This document shows positions 18,494-27,690 of a DNA stretch of 64,000 nucleotides, in pieces. The stretch spans positions 1 through 64,000 of the forward strand of contig JAIBCI010000104.1 of NCBI GenBank assembly GCA_019694255.1, read 5' to 3'. This stretch comes from Saprospiraceae bacterium. GTDB lineage: Bacteria; Bacteroidota; Bacteroidia; Chitinophagales; Saprospiraceae. Position 1 is the first letter of the stretch. Every line of letters begins with the position of its first letter. Position numbers and translations under genes: made by a program. The notes beneath the pieces are model-generated. The model was not told the DNA's origin. It did not search any database and saw nothing but the letters and a program-made list of their open reading frames with translations.

Positions 18494-21400
18494 TTACTGC
18501 ATCGTAATTCTGCATTTTCCACTTCTTAGTTTTGCATTGATAGACGGACGATACATCACTTCGCACAACATCATCGGTGCCTGGAAATTTCCAGCGTAGG
18601 CAGCAATCATCGGAATGTTGAATGTACGAGAATCTCCGGAAGCAAGATCAAAATAATGCATTACGCGATCATCGCGATAGTCCGAATAATTCGCATTTGC
18701 TTTTTTGGGATCAATGATTTTGCCCAAGCGAAGATTGGCCAGTTCGAATCCAGCCGGAAATACCGCAGTCAGCGCTATATTACTCAGATACCCATAATGA
18801 CCGGAATTGCGCACCGTCACTCTTGCAGTGACCTGTTGCCCCTGACGCAAGTTGGAGATATCCAGTTTATTGCCCTTTGAATCCACATAATCTACATTCA
18901 GGCTCATGCCATCTGACTTTGAAATTTCATCAGATGAAATCACCTTGGCTGTCTGATTGATCGACACGGTGACCGGAGACGATCCTTTGTTTGTCAGCAC
19001 CAGCGTATTCTTAGAATCGATCTTAATATTTTTTCTCAAGGTTGAACGTTGTGCGCTAAGATCTTCAACCCTGCCATTCCAACTTAAAGAACAATTGATT
19101 GACGTTGCCCCAACACTGTTTTTCCCGAATATTTTACTGATTGTATTGAGCAATACCGCAGATTCCTGGGTATTAAGAAAACTTCTTTTATTGACTTTGC
19201 CAATAAGATCCGTCATGACCTGGATGGCAATATCTTTATCTCCAGCATCGAAAAGTACAGAAGAGACGAGTGACTGATCCCTCACATCTGAACCGTAATA
19301 ATAATCATTCCATTCCAGGGCTGCCTCGCTTTTATTGAGATTCTGATAAATCTGTCGAGCCATATCTTGTTTGTTGCAAATGGCATAAGCTCCGGCAAGC
19401 AACCATTTGGCCATCTCCCCCATCTGATTTTTAACACGCAAACGGTTCATGGCTCCCCATTCAGGCAATTGGGCCTGTGCGAGCACGTACAATCTGTAAG
19501 CCTGATTAAAATCCGAGTATGTGTGATTAAACGGATTTCCGTCATTGGTGTAGTTGTTGCTGGTTGTTGATAAAAATTTCGCCAGTGACAAATACATTTT
19601 ATCCGGAACCTGATACCCTTTCTTACGGGCTTCTGAAATAAAATAAAAGACATAGCTGGAACAATAATCCTGTGCTATGCCAGTACCCGGCCAGTATGTC
19701 ATTGCTCCGTTAGGAAGTTGAAATTCTTGCAATTTTTTAATGGCGGAACTAACGTTGAGCGCCGCTTCTCGGAGTTGTTCTGCACTGGCCTCAGAAAAAT
19801 CAGAAATATAAAGTTGAGGGAATGCCGCCGAAGTTGTCTGTTCGATGCATCCATGAGGATATTGAATGAGTCTTTCAGCGATTTCGCCTGCGTTGTTGAG
19901 ACCGATTGAGGATATTTCCACAAATGCTTTGCGCGTGTCCTTAGTCCCGTAACCATCAATAACAATCGTCTTGGATGCACCAGGCTCAATAAGCCAACTG
20001 GAATTGGATGTTGAATATGGATTGGGATTATCAAGATAAAAAGCTATATCCGAATGGGCATTGAAGGAACCACTGACGGCATCACATATTACTTTTGCAG
20101 GTCCCGTCTCCATAGAAGCCTGCAACTCAAACCAGACAGTGACTTCCTTATCATTATTAAAATTTACTGTACGGCTTCCCTGTTCTTTCAGCTTGACTGG
20201 CCCTTCAGTCTTTAATTGAACATTTACCGTTTTAATTTTATCATCGTACTTGAAAAGAGTCACCGGCACCATAATTTTATCCGCTACAGATACCACCCGA
20301 GGCATGGTAATCTGCGATGCAAGCTCATTGCGAACAAATATGGCGCGCTCCGCAGAACCATATGACCTGAGGTTATTGCAGACTGCCATAACACGTACCG
20401 AACCAATGTAATTACTGATGCGAAACTTATGCGTTTTCTTAGCCCCCTTCTCCAAATACTGTGGGCCTGATAGCATAACGACCGGTTTAAATCGCTGCTG
20501 TTTAGCGAGTTCTTCAGCAGTTTTTTTCTCGTCCCCACCAATGCTGAATATTTTGCTTAAGCCTTTGAGATCATTTCCGATAAATTCATCAAAATTATCC
20601 CAGCTATACATTTTCATGGCTTCCTTCTGGAACATGTCGCGGTATGGATCAGGTGTCTTGAATCTGTTGATGTTAAGCAATCCTTCATCTACAATCATCA
20701 GCTGGTACGCCATTGCAGAAGAACCAGCTTCAGAAATTTCAACCGTAAATTCTTCTTCAGGCCTCACTTTGTCATCCATTTTAATAACAGGTCTTAGCCT
20801 CAGACTCGAATCCTCAACCATCACTGGTACAATCCCGTACAATCTTAGTGGGAGATCATTGACCTTATTTTGCATGCCTTGTATAAATGTAGCGTCGACA
20901 TAAATATTGGGAAACATTTCTTTGGTAACAGAGAAACTATATGTCGTATTGGGAAGGCCTGGTGTGATAACTTCAGAATGGATAATGGCATTATCTCTGA
21001 TCAGATGAATGACAAAACTTCCGGATTTGGCACCAGGCAACGTAATGTTTACCTTATCACCGATTTTATAATTCTCCCGGTCAGTGGCAACATTCATTAC
21101 CTGAATAAAATCCTTGGTAGGTCTGTCATCATCACTCCATCCTGTATAAAATACAGAACCTGCAGTTTGATCCGCCTCGTTATTGGAAATATGCAAATAA
21201 TAATTTTGGTGTTTTTTGGCCCTGAAGTTGAATGAGGCCTTTCCTGAAGAATTCGTTGTAACGGTCCTTGAAAATTCGTTGACGCCGGCATAATCATTGG
21301 AATAATAACTTTGTCCCCTTCTCACTTCATACCACCAATTCCAATCCGTCCGATCGATGCTAACTTCCAGGGTGCGGCCAGCGACCGGATTGCCTTTTCT

Positions 21401-24073
21401 GTCGACGCACACAACTTCTATATTGCTAATGTTTTCATTCTCATAATAATTGTTGTAATACGTCTCAGGCATCTTGATACCAACATATTCTTTAGTGTAT
21501 TCAATTTCCTGATTATAATAATCTGTTGATACATCACCTCCTTCATCCATTATTTCTGATACAAATGTGGCATTTCCCATTCCATTGATCTCTGCCTCAT
21601 TGACCTTGGATGGGTCCAGTGAAATATCCCCATTTGCATCAGTCCTTCCTTCTTCGGTGAGATAAATCATGTCACTTACAGATCTTCTCTTCGGATCTTC
21701 AAAACTGAAATCCTTAAATTTTTTAAATTTTTTAACAGCCATGCTTAAATACACCTTTGCTGTAATTTTTTTGGATGCAGCGGGTGCGCCATGAAGAAAG
21801 GCAGCATGCACGGCAATTTTTTCGAGAGGAGATTCTTTGCCGGCAGTGACTGTCCAATCAGTCTTCATCCGATTCGGTTTAACAGTTTCAATACTGATGG
21901 ACTTTGAAAAAATACTTGCACCGCTTGTTACCCTGGATTCATAGTTACCCGTGATCCAGGTGGATGCCGTTGGAATCCTGCAATAGTATAGGCCGGATAG
22001 ATTCTGACTAATTTTCTGTTGAAACACTACCTGACCTTTTGGATTTTTAAGTTCGATTTGAATCGGCAATTGAGCAGGAAGTTCTGATCCAAGCTGACTC
22101 AAAATGACATTGTAATGAATGGTGTCACCCGGACGCCATACACCTCTTTCAGTATAGATAGACGCCTTTAGTCCATGTTGTGAGCTGACGCCAGAAAGGT
22201 CAAATTCACTGGTTGGCAGAGCCCTTGCTTCGTCAACCCTGAGATATGCAAATTGATTGCTTGATTGGGCAACCACATAGTTCAGTCTGCCCTTTTTTTC
22301 GAAAACAACTTGTCCGCTGCCATTTGTTTTTCCTTCACCCATCAGCTGCAATTGTTGATCGTAAAACAAAACCTTGACAGATGACACGGGCTTTCCAGTG
22401 AGCACATTATATACGGTTACATAAGTCTCTGAGTGCTCATTCGAACTTTTGACAACCATAGACAAGTTGGAGGCAAGAATGGACTGGTTTAAAAAATGCG
22501 CCGATGAATAATAGTTAGGACAGCAAGGATTATCATAGTCGTAACACCAATCTCCGTTTTCGCCAGATTCCACCTCACTTTCGCTTTCTCCTTCTTCATG
22601 ATGCTCTTCCAAACCGTCAAAAGAATAAGCACTACCATATTCCTGCCACATTGAATATTGGTAGCCATACTCGTCTGCCTCTTGCATTTCCCGGGCATGC
22701 GCTACAGGTTTGGCTGCGTCACAATGATAATCACTGTACTGTGGTCTGAACATAATCCGTACATCATACATCGCCCCAGGCTCGGGCGTAATCAGTTTGG
22801 TCAAATCCAATCCGTAGCTGACCCACTGATTTATGTTGGGCGTTTCATTTAGCGTAATAAGATCAATTGTCTCGTGTTTGATGACACGCCCCAATTTAAT
22901 TAATTCATAGTCGTTGCCATATTCATTGAGATGCATGTTGTAAAGTACATTGTTGCTAAACAATTTGAAAATTTCAACATCCACTTTTTTCAGATTAATT
23001 GCTTCAAATGGAAAAATAACCTTACCCGTATTGGGGATGATTGTTCCGGCTGCCAATGCCCGTACCAATGGCTTCTCGTCATCAAAATCGAAACGGTGTG
23101 TAAACTGTGCACTCAGATTTTTGCCTGCCAGACTTCGAACTGCTGTGGAAACTACCAGCTCTCCGTGTTTTGTATCCTCGGTATTGAAACTCACATGTAC
23201 CCTGTCCCGGTCGGCTACAATACTGGTTTTGACTGAATCTTTATTCACACTGATGATCCCTTTAAGATCTTGGTTCTTCTCCAACAGGTCAGAGAAAAAA
23301 AGCAGTAGGCAACGCGGATCATGGGGATCCTCACGAATACCCGTAACCACAAACTGATCTATTGAAGGAATATTGAAAGACCGTTGCAAATTGTCACTTT
23401 GGTTTTCAGGATCTTTATGCCATGTAATATCAACAACTTCGTTCTGTTGCTTGCGGATGATCTTATGAACTGTTACCAAATATTGATTTTCGCTACCTTC
23501 GATTGCCAAAGCTTCCACTTCAAGCTGTGGAGCATCTTTCTGCTCTGCACGAACCAGGGAAGCAGCATCCTCCAATGCCTCTGTTGAACTCATGATTCCT
23601 TCTATCATCATGCTTCCTTCATATCTTGAATCCACTCTAGGAAAATCCCAGTCTACTGAAACTGTAATTGGAAGAAACTGAAATCGAAAGTTAAATTGTG
23701 CAAGAGAGTCTGGCACGTCCTTGAATATTTCCTTTAATGAAACATTCATAACATATTCCATCTTGCGGACGATGGAACCTGGCTCTGGCACAAATTGTAA
23801 CGTGTGATCATTTTCCCAAATCGCCTTACCTTTTAATTTTGGAATAATAGAATATTGATCCAGGGGCAACTCGCCACCTATCATAGATCCTTCAACAGCT
23901 TTTTGTGCAAAATAAATGCGAATTGGACTTCCGGCCTTGACAGAACCGTATGTAAATGCACTGATATAATTCTTAAATTTGGAAGGGTCGGTTAGCTTGA
24001 CAGATGTTTGATTCGATCTGCACATCATGGCCAGCATACCAATCAAGAAGGCCAAAAGGAAATGATATTTCAT
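18494..24073 (-). CDS. Bacterial alpha-2-macroglobulin, lipoprotein
   Basis: A very large (1859-residue) envelope protein of the bacterial alpha-2-macroglobulin (YfhM) family, thought to trap attacking proteases in the periplasm. The signal peptide ends in a lipobox (LAMMC), so it should be membrane-anchored. Macroglobulin-like beta domains fill the first 1300 residues, including a MG2-type piece (YTERGVWRPGDTIHYNVIL) and an alpha-2-macroglobulin family domain. The reactive thioester motif CIEQ follows (Cys1409, codons 19838-19849), then the alpha-helical toroid with PNGAMTYWPG. An acidic Cys-containing insert (about 500-525) is unusual. It sits 15 bases after holA and 74 before pbpC. Confidence 0.95.
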   Translation of the reverse strand: MKYHFLLAFLIGMLAMMCRSNQTSVKLTDPSKFKNYISAFTYGSVKAGSPIRIYFAQKAVEGSMIGGELPLDQYSIIPKLKGKAIWENDHTLQFVPEPGSIVRKMEYVMNVSLKEIFKDVPDSLAQFNFRFQFLPITVSVDWDFPRVDSRYEGSMMIEGIMSSTEALEDAASLVRAEQKDAPQLEVEALAIEGSENQYLVTVHKIIRKQQNEVVDITWHKDPENQSDNLQRSFNIPSIDQFVVTGIREDPHDPRCLLLFFSDLLEKNQDLKGIISVNKDSVKTSIVADRDRVHVSFNTEDTKHGELVVSTAVRSLAGKNLSAQFTHRFDFDDEKPLVRALAAGTIIPNTGKVIFPFEAINLKKVDVEIFKLFSNNVLYNMHLNEYGNDYELIKLGRVIKHETIDLITLNETPNINQWVSYGLDLTKLITPEPGAMYDVRIMFRPQYSDYHCDAAKPVAHAREMQEADEYGYQYSMWQEYGSAYSFDGLEEHHEEGESESEVESGENGDWCYDYDNPCCPNYYSSAHFLNQSILASNLSMVVKSSNEHSETYVTVYNVLTGKPVSSVKVLFYDQQLQLMGEGKTNGSGQVVFEKKGRLNYVVAQSSNQFAYLRVDEARALPTSEFDLSGVSSQHGLKASIYTERGVWRPGDTIHYNVILSQLGSELPAQLPIQIELKNPKGQVVFQQKISQNLSGLYYCRIPTASTWITGNYESRVTSGASIFSKSISIETVKPNRMKTDWTVTAGKESPLEKIAVHAAFLHGAPAASKKITAKVYLSMAVKKFKKFKDFSFEDPKRRSVSDMIYLTEEGRTDANGDISLDPSKVNEAEINGMGNATFVSEIMDEGGDVSTDYYNQEIEYTKEYVGIKMPETYYNNYYENENISNIEVVCVDRKGNPVAGRTLEVSIDRTDWNWWYEVRRGQSYYSNDYAGVNEFSRTVTTNSSGKASFNFRAKKHQNYYLHISNNEADQTAGSVFYTGWSDDDRPTKDFIQVMNVATDRENYKIGDKVNITLPGAKSGSFVIHLIRDNAIIHSEVITPGLPNTTYSFSVTKEMFPNIYVDATFIQGMQNKVNDLPLRLYGIVPVMVEDSSLRLRPVIKMDDKVRPEEEFTVEISEAGSSAMAYQLMIVDEGLLNINRFKTPDPYRDMFQKEAMKMYSWDNFDEFIGNDLKGLSKIFSIGGDEKKTAEELAKQQRFKPVVMLSGPQYLEKGAKKTHKFRISNYIGSVRVMAVCNNLRSYGSAERAIFVRNELASQITMPRVVSVADKIMVPVTLFKYDDKIKTVNVQLKTEGPVKLKEQGSRTVNFNNDKEVTVWFELQASMETGPAKVICDAVSGSFNAHSDIAFYLDNPNPYSTSNSSWLIEPGASKTIVIDGYGTKDTRKAFVEISSIGLNNAGEIAERLIQYPHGCIEQTTSAAFPQLYISDFSEASAEQLREAALNVSSAIKKLQEFQLPNGAMTYWPGTGIAQDYCSSYVFYFISEARKKGYQVPDKMYLSLAKFLSTTSNNYTNDGNPFNHTYSDFNQAYRLYVLAQAQLPEWGAMNRLRVKNQMGEMAKWLLAGAYAICNKQDMARQIYQNLNKSEAALEWNDYYYGSDVRDQSLVSSVLFDAGDKDIAIQVMTDLIGKVNKRSFLNTQESAVLLNTISKIFGKNSVGATSINCSLSWNGRVEDLSAQRSTLRKNIKIDSKNTLVLTNKGSSPVTVSINQTAKVISSDEISKSDGMSLNVDYVDSKGNKLDISNLRQGQQVTARVTVRNSGHYGYLSNIALTAVFPAGFELANLRLGKIIDPKKANANYSDYRDDRVMHYFDLASGDSRTFNIPMIAAYAGNFQAPMMLCEVMYRPSINAKLRSGKCRITMQ

Positions 24074-24088
24074 ACAATAATTTTAAGA

Positions 24089-25084
24089 TTAAATAATTCG
24101 CAGTACAAGTTCACGGAACAATTCAGGGTGAGATGTATTACCTGAGGGATATCCTTTGCTGCGAAGGTCAAATTCACGTAAGGTGCTAAAAATTTTTATA
24201 AATTCGGAGCCCGTGTATTTTTCTGCAGCCTGCCTATAATCTCGGATGTAACTGGCAAAAGATAATTTCAACATGGTTGCAAGTTCCTGATCCGATTTAG
24301 CAGCATAGCATTTGCACAACCAATAGCGCAGAAACTCATTAAAAATAGCGCTAATCGCAGGGATTGCCTCGCCAGCCTTCATACCAGAAGCCATATTTTC
24401 CATAATTCGGAGGGTCTTCAACCTGTCACGAGATGACATAACTTTGCATAATTCATACACATTAAATTCTCTGCTGACGCCAATGAATTCTGCAATGACA
24501 TCTGCTACAACAATGCCTTTATTTCCAGATACCAGTCGTATCTTCTCAAGTTCATTATCGATCTGACCTAAATTACTGCCGATAAAATCAATGATCAACT
24601 TTATTCCTTCATTATCGACCGTAAGTTTTTTCTTCTGCGCCAGCGTTTTTATAAATGCCGGAAGTTGATTATCCGATAGACTTTTTGATTCAAAAAAAAC
24701 AGCGCGCTCCTTCATCAATTTTACCCAGGAAGATCTTCCATCAGGTTTTTTGTTCTTGAATGATATAACAAGGGTTGTATTTTGGGCTGGAGCTTTAAGA
24801 TATGGTATGATCTCGTCCCAGTTACGCGCTTCCTGGGCCTCCCTGTACAAAACTAGTTTTCTGCCACCACCAAACGCGGATTGCCGACATGCTTCAACAA
24901 TACTTTTGACATCAGCATCTCTTCCGAAATAAACCTGCAGGTTAAAGTCCCGTAGGTCTTCGGGAATCACATAAGATTCAGCGGCTAAGATCAATTCGTC
25001 AATGAACCAGTTTTCTGCTCCTGTCAGAAAGTAAATGGTTCGGGGGTTACCGGAGCGAAACTCCGATAAGATGTCTTCAAACAT
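24089..25084 (-). CDS. holA: DNA polymerase III subunit delta
   Basis: Clamp-loader subunit that opens the beta sliding clamp. The 331 residues fit HolA: an N-terminal AAA+-like domain without a functional Walker A (IYFLTGAENWFIDELI), then KLVLYREAQ, the helical linker motif GSNLGQIDNELEKIRL near 170-185, and a C-terminal collar domain with FLRYWLCKCYAAKSDQELATML. The ATG at 25084 lies 22 bases from a perfect minus-strand -7 box. The gene is first in the minus-strand run reaching topA and diverges from surE. Confidence 0.92.
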   Translation of the reverse strand: MFEDILSEFRSGNPRTIYFLTGAENWFIDELILAAESYVIPEDLRDFNLQVYFGRDADVKSIVEACRQSAFGGGRKLVLYREAQEARNWDEIIPYLKAPAQNTTLVISFKNKKPDGRSSWVKLMKERAVFFESKSLSDNQLPAFIKTLAQKKKLTVDNEGIKLIIDFIGSNLGQIDNELEKIRLVSGNKGIVVADVIAEFIGVSREFNVYELCKVMSSRDRLKTLRIMENMASGMKAGEAIPAISAIFNEFLRYWLCKCYAAKSDQELATMLKLSFASYIRDYRQAAEKYTGSEFIKIFSTLREFDLRSKGYPSGNTSHPELFRELVLRII

Positions 25085-25106
25085 TCAGGCTAGTATTAAC
25101 TGACCT

Positions 25107-25114
25107 CAAATATA
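25107..25114 (-). promoter_or_regulatory. Candidate -7 box (TATATTTG) for the holA run
   Basis: CAAATATA on the plus strand; the minus-strand reading fully matches TAnnTTTG and ends 22 bases before the holA ATG. It would serve the whole holA-to-topA run. Confidence 0.6.
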
Positions 25115-25150
25115 ACGCCGGGGTACTATCTTGTGGCGATTTTAAAATTT

Positions 25151-25930
25151 ATGAATCATCAAAAACTGATCCTGGTTACCAATGATGATGGAATCTACGC
25201 TCCGGGCCTCAAAGCGCTTGTTGCCATCGCACGTAAGCACGGGGAAGTCGTTGTAATAGCACCGAATACCCCTCAGTCTGGCATGGGACATGCAATCACG
25301 ATGACTCAGCCATTGCGTCTTCATAAGATTCAGGCTTTTGATGGAATTGAATCCTATGAGTGTTCCGGAACCCCCGTAGATTGTGTCAAACTTGCTAAAA
25401 ATGTCTTACTCAAAGAAAGGAATATTGACCTCTGTATCAGCGGGATCAACCATGGTTCGAATGCCTCAATAAATATCATTTATTCCGGAACAATGTCTGC
25501 AGCCATGGAAGCTTCCCTGGAAAATATCCCCAGCATAGGATTTTCTTTGCTCGATTATTCTTTTGATGCTGATTTTGATGCAAGTTCTGATTGGATCAGT
25601 CAAATTATAGGACATGTTCTTCATAAAGGCATCCGCCTGAGCAAGCTATTGAACGTCAACATACCCAGACTTGGCCGCAAAGAAATTAAAGGTATCAGGG
25701 TATGCCGGCAGGCGGAAGGTAACTGGGTAGAGGAATTCAAAGAGGGAAAGGACCCCCGTAATGAAACATATTATTGGCTTACAGGTCAGTTTGTGTGTCA
25801 GGATGATGGAGAGGACACCGATCTGTTTGCACTTAGCAATGGTTACATCAGTGTCGTCCCCTCAGGTCACGACCTCACTATTCATCATGCCATTGTAGAA
25901 AATAAAGATTTTGAAAATCTCCTGCCCTGA
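25151..25930 (+). CDS. surE: 5'/3'-nucleotidase SurE
   Basis: Metal-dependent phosphatase on nucleoside monophosphates, cytoplasmic. From the ATG at 25151 the protein is 259 residues and opens with the family's metal-binding VTNDDG motif a few residues in. SGMGHAIT, SGTPVDCVKL and SGINHGSNASINIIYSGTMSAAMEA supply the remaining conserved active-site loops. An in-frame GTG at 25133 would add six residues and is less likely because it falls close to the divergent promoter region. Its stop codon overlaps the start of the next gene (TGATG), the first of two overlaps in a surE, membrane protein, lpxB series. Confidence 0.95.
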   Translation: MNHQKLILVTNDDGIYAPGLKALVAIARKHGEVVVIAPNTPQSGMGHAITMTQPLRLHKIQAFDGIESYECSGTPVDCVKLAKNVLLKERNIDLCISGINHGSNASINIIYSGTMSAAMEASLENIPSIGFSLLDYSFDADFDASSDWISQIIGHVLHKGIRLSKLLNVNIPRLGRKEIKGIRVCRQAEGNWVEEFKEGKDPRNETYYWLTGQFVCQDDGEDTDLFALSNGYISVVPSGHDLTIHHAIVENKDFENLLP

Positions 25931-26250
25931 TGTACCAACGCTCAAAATATGATCACATCATTTCAGGCATTATCACCGGTTTGATCGTGCCTGTTTTAGG
26001 ATTTTTTTTGTTTACAGGCGTATATGAACTGCTTGATCATTTAGACGTTCTCAATCCCGCGGGGCTTGCTCCCAATTTCAGGGAGCGGACGATTCGCCTA
26101 CTTGCGATCATACTGAATGTTATTCCCACCCAGATCTTCAACAAAAAAAACTGGGCCGAGGCGATGCGCGGAATGGTATTTCCCACCCTATTATATGTTG
26201 GACTCTGGATGTATTTCTACGGTTATGAGCTGCTCAACAACGACGCATGA
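25930..26250 (+). CDS. Small conserved membrane protein between surE and lpxB
   Basis: A 106-residue protein with hydrophobic segments at about 10-32, 60-72 and 84-102, so probably two or three membrane passes. It begins on the TGATG overlap with surE and ends by overlapping the lpxB start by 4 bases (ATGA), a strong sign of translational coupling. I do not know a function. Its place next to LpxB suggests a role at the inner membrane in lipid A or envelope metabolism, but this is only context. Confidence 0.8.
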   Translation: MYQRSKYDHIISGIITGLIVPVLGFFLFTGVYELLDHLDVLNPAGLAPNFRERTIRLLAIILNVIPTQIFNKKNWAEAMRGMVFPTLLYVGLWMYFYGYELLNNDA

Positions 26251-27365
26251 TTAAGCGCATTTATGTCATTGCTGGTGAAGCTTCGGCAGACCTGCACGCC
26301 AGTTCTTTGATGTATGAGATGAATAAATTACAGCCCGGTATTAATTGGCGCGGCTGGGGCGGTTCACAGATGATGCGCAATGGTCTTACTGTGGACGTGC
26401 GTTATGAAGAAGCCAACTACATGGGCTTTATTGAAGTAATTAAAAATCTACCCCATATTTTAGGTCTGTTCAGGAAAACAAAAAAAAATATCCTCGAATT
26501 CAAACCGGACTTTCTCTTGCTACTGGACTATCCGGGATTTAATCTCAGAATGGCTAAATGGGCCCACGGTAAAGGCATAAAAGTCTGTTATTATATCGCG
26601 CCGCAAGTATGGGCCTGGAAGGAGAATCGCGTAAACATCATCAGGCAATGCGTGAAGAAATTATATGTTATTCTCCCTTTTGAAGAGGCGTACTTTAAAA
26701 GTCATGGCGTAAGCACAGCATTTTACGGACATCCTTTGCCCGAACGAATCAGTCTTTACCAAAGCGACCCGCATTTCCGCCGAATCAACAATCTGACCTC
26801 TCAATCTATTATAGCAGTGCTGCCGGGAAGCCGGGCTCAGGAGATCAAAAACATGCTTCCGGTATATCTCCAAGTGCTCGCCAAAGAATGTCGCCATCAG
26901 ATTGTCATTGCTGGTCTCAGGCAACATGAACGTCTTTACGATGAGATCAGATCTTCCATTGGGATGAAGACTACCGTAGTTTACAATAGCACCTATGATC
27001 TTCTGGCAAACGCAAGGGTTGCGCTCGTTACCTCAGGTACCGCTACGCTTGAGACAGCCCTTTTCGGAGTTCCTCAAGTAGTCTGCTATAAAGGCAATGC
27101 TTTATCTTACCGGATCGCCAGACTTCTGGTCAAAGTACCTTATATCAGCCTTGTCAACCTCATTCTCAACAAACCAGCCGTATCGGAATGTATACAGAAT
27201 GATTCATCACCTGAAACGATCGGGCCATTATTCTACGGGCTATTGCGAGCCGAGAAAAGAAAGGAACTTAAAGATTGTTACAATGAATTGCAGCAAAAAT
27301 TAAATTCAAGGGGTTGCAGCTTAAAGATCGCAGAAGATATTTTACGCACATTTTCTATTAAGTAG
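26247..27365 (+). CDS. lpxB: Lipid-A-disaccharide synthase
   Basis: GT19 glycosyltransferase that joins UDP-2,3-diacylglucosamine and lipid X to make the lipid A disaccharide at the inner membrane. The 372 residues carry the family motifs: AGEASADLHASSL at the start, MGFIEVIKNLP, LLDYPGFNLRMAKWAHGKGIKV, YYIAPQVWAWKENRV, FYGHPL, LPGSRAQEIKNMLPV and SGTATLETALFGVPQVVCYK. The ATG overlaps the stop codon of the small membrane gene upstream. Its presence implies an ordinary LPS-type outer membrane. About 325 non-coding bases follow. Confidence 0.97.
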   Translation: MIKRIYVIAGEASADLHASSLMYEMNKLQPGINWRGWGGSQMMRNGLTVDVRYEEANYMGFIEVIKNLPHILGLFRKTKKNILEFKPDFLLLLDYPGFNLRMAKWAHGKGIKVCYYIAPQVWAWKENRVNIIRQCVKKLYVILPFEEAYFKSHGVSTAFYGHPLPERISLYQSDPHFRRINNLTSQSIIAVLPGSRAQEIKNMLPVYLQVLAKECRHQIVIAGLRQHERLYDEIRSSIGMKTTVVYNSTYDLLANARVALVTSGTATLETALFGVPQVVCYKGNALSYRIARLLVKVPYISLVNLILNKPAVSECIQNDSSPETIGPLFYGLLRAEKRKELKDCYNELQQKLNSRGCSLKIAEDILRTFSIK

Positions 27366-27690
27366 ATGACAGTGCGTCTGCATTTTTATTCATCTTGTAT
27401 TGTTCATACGATATTAAATCGATGAGAATTTCTTTGATTTTTTTTGCTTAACTCAATATGAATGAAATGAGAAAATTGCAATTGTACAATACTCATTCTT
27501 ACTAAATAATGATAATTCAAAGTGCTGCTGAGTGCCTATTGTTGCCCATGACCTCAACATCTTACATAACACAAGCCGACTTATTCCTGCATAACCATGC
27601 ACTCTTTTTGATTTGCAAAAAAATAAGCCACGCGAGGTGGCTTATTTCTTAACAATAATCAGAATGATCTGGGTTATATAAAAACAGGGA
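27366..27690. other. Intergenic region between convergent lpxB and the dockerin-like gene
   Basis: AT-rich; no ORF or RNA that I can support. It contains one clear terminator hairpin at 27617-27647 and nothing else recognisable. Confidence 0.5.
27617..27647 (-). terminator. Terminator, chiefly for the dockerin-like gene
   Basis: AAATAAGCCAC (27621-27631), five-base loop GCGAG, GTGGCTTATTT (27637-27647): a perfect 11-bp stem. On the minus strand it is followed by seven T's, so it ends the gene that stops at 27691; on the plus strand the tail is weaker. Confidence 0.85.

Noticed and set aside
21710-21740. Repeated TTTTTTAAATTTTTT run in the alpha-2-macroglobulin as a frameshift site
   Set aside because: The reading frame continues through it with normal family sequence (AVKKFKKFKDF).
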